Below, piece after piece: positions 63,181 to 64,000 of a DNA stretch of 64,000 bases. The notes beneath the pieces are model-generated. The model worked only from the letters and a program-made list of their open reading frames with translations, made no database searches and was not told the DNA's origin. This DNA comes from Longimicrobiales bacterium (GTDB lineage Bacteria > Gemmatimonadota > Gemmatimonadetes > Longimicrobiales > Gaopeijiaceae), in assembly GCA_028284495.1 (NCBI GenBank), contig JANQRP010000002.1, positions 1 to 64,000 on the forward strand. Direction: 5' to 3'. Every line of letters starts with the position of its first letter. The first letter of the stretch is position 1. Both the position numbers and the translations under genes were made by a program.

Positions 63181-64000
63181 GTACGGCGACGCGGGTCCGG
63201 CGGAGGACCGTGGAGGCACCGCCAGGTCGCGGCACGTTCACCGTCGTCACGCTCGACAACCACCTCGTGGGCGCGCTCAGGCGGGCGCACGGAGGGCTGA
63301 CTCGGCGCGGCTACGAACTCGACCTACGCATCCACGTAGCGGCCGACTGGGATCTCCCCGGCGAGCAGGAACGCCTCGCCCGCGACATCGCGGCCAGCGG
63401 CCTCGTGCTCGTGAGCCAGCTGTTCCTGCAGGAGCAGGTCGACCTCGTGGCTCCGCTGCTCGACGCTGCACCGGACGATCAGACACACGTCGTGATCATG
63501 AGCCACGGCGACCTCACGAGCCGCACGCGGATGGGCACGTTCTCGCCCGGATCCGGCGACGGGAGCCCATGGTCGCCGGGAGCCCTGCTCCGTCGCCTGC
63601 GCGGAAGTCGTGCCTCGTCCGGCGATTCGGGGCGGCGCCAGCTCCGGAGCCTTCGCCGCGCGCGGAAGCTCCTGCGCTGGGTGCCCGGGTCTGCGCAGGA
63701 TCTGCGTGCGTACCTGCTCGCTCTGGAGGCGTGGCTGGGAGGGTCGCAGGCCAACCTGGAGGACCTCCTTGCGAGTCTGGCGGGGCGCTTCATGCCGGGC
63801 ACGGTCCCGGCCTCGGCCCCGACGAAGCTGCCCGAACTCGACAGCTATCCCGAGACCGGGCTCTATCATCCGGATCTGCCGGGCCTGGGCATCACGGAGG
63901 ATCCGGGCGACCTGCCGGCACCCGACGCCGACCACGGCACGGTCGGCGTGATGGTGATGCGCTCATACGTGCTGGCCGGCAACACCGCGCACTACGATGC
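63177..64000 (+). CDS. bchH: Magnesium chelatase subunit H, cut by window edge
   Basis: The first about 275 of an expected 1200-1300 residues. Start [19 protein letters not shown], then [95 protein letters not shown] and LYHPDLPG, all usual for BchH, which binds protoporphyrin IX for Mg insertion. Downstream of the edge bchL and bchM would be expected by comparison with purple bacteria. Confidence 0.96.
   Translation, partial: MSTATRVRRRTVEAPPGRGTFTVVTLDNHLVGALRRAHGGLTRRGYELDLRIHVAADWDLPGEQERLARDIAASGLVLVSQLFLQEQVDLVAPLLDAAPDDQTHVVIMSHGDLTSRTRMGTFSPGSGDGSPWSPGALLRRLRGSRASSGDSGRRQLRSLRRARKLLRWVPGSAQDLRAYLLALEAWLGGSQANLEDLLASLAGRFMPGTVPASAPTKLPELDSYPETGLYHPDLPGLGITEDPGDLPAPDADHGTVGVMVMRSYVLAGNTAHYD

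Overview
The window is a stretch of very GC-rich bacterial DNA from an aerobic or semi-aerobic anoxygenic phototroph. It carries bacteriochlorophyll genes in the order known from purple bacteria (bchP, bch2-type transporter, bchG, ppsR, aerR on the minus strand, then bchF, bchN, bchB, bchH on the plus strand). The rest of the gene content is not proteobacterial in style: several beta-propeller lipoproteins with the N-terminal signature DSAGV, an acidobacterial-type duplicated permease with a PadR regulator, and a lysA-lysC fusion. A phototrophic member of the Gemmatimonadota, which are known to have acquired a proteobacterial photosynthesis cluster, is my best inference; I cannot prove it without a search.

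Layout. 1-7.2 kb: a PKS followed by an NRPS (minus strand) that leaves the window on the left. 7.5-9 kb: two secreted proteins. 9.3-18 kb: glycosyltransferases, a flippase-like membrane protein, a secreted hydrolase-like protein, a DegT aminotransferase and a GMC oxidoreductase, probably for a surface glycoconjugate or glycolipid. 18-20 kb: an acetyltransferase, an unknown membrane-anchored protein and a 53-residue peptide gene with its own ribosome site and terminator. 20.3-26.2 kb: two interleaved modules, an antenna operon (beta, alpha, a repeat protein, a PucC/LhaA transporter and a peptide deformylase) flanked by SOS genes (imuB on one side, a small DUF6504-like gene plus recX on the other). 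26.2-33.4 kb: aspartokinase/DAP decarboxylase fusion and a TolC-HlyD-ABC export operon. 33.5-42.2 kb: propeller lipoproteins, a VapBC pair, an ADOP permease with PadR and a TolB-like protein. 42.3-48.6 kb: dnaE2, a VOC protein, a TonB-type protein, a DJ-1 family protein and an HxlR regulator. 48.6-64 kb: the photosynthesis cluster, with PEP synthase, glutamyl-tRNA reductase and a prenyl diphosphate synthase tied into the bchG-bchP operon.

The most striking unexplained signal is a 16-bp direct-repeat element, TTCGG-N6-TTCGG, found just downstream of the -10 element of three separate DNA-repair transcription units (imuB, DUF6504-recX, dnaE2). It looks like the LexA operator of this lineage and defines a dispersed mutasome regulon. 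The second is the antenna operon: between the antenna genes and the antenna transporter lies a protein ending in three roughly 24-residue repeats, and the operon ends with a translationally overlapping peptide deformylase.

Genes are tightly packed with many ATGA/GTGA overlaps. No tRNA, rRNA, CRISPR array or insertion sequence was recognised.
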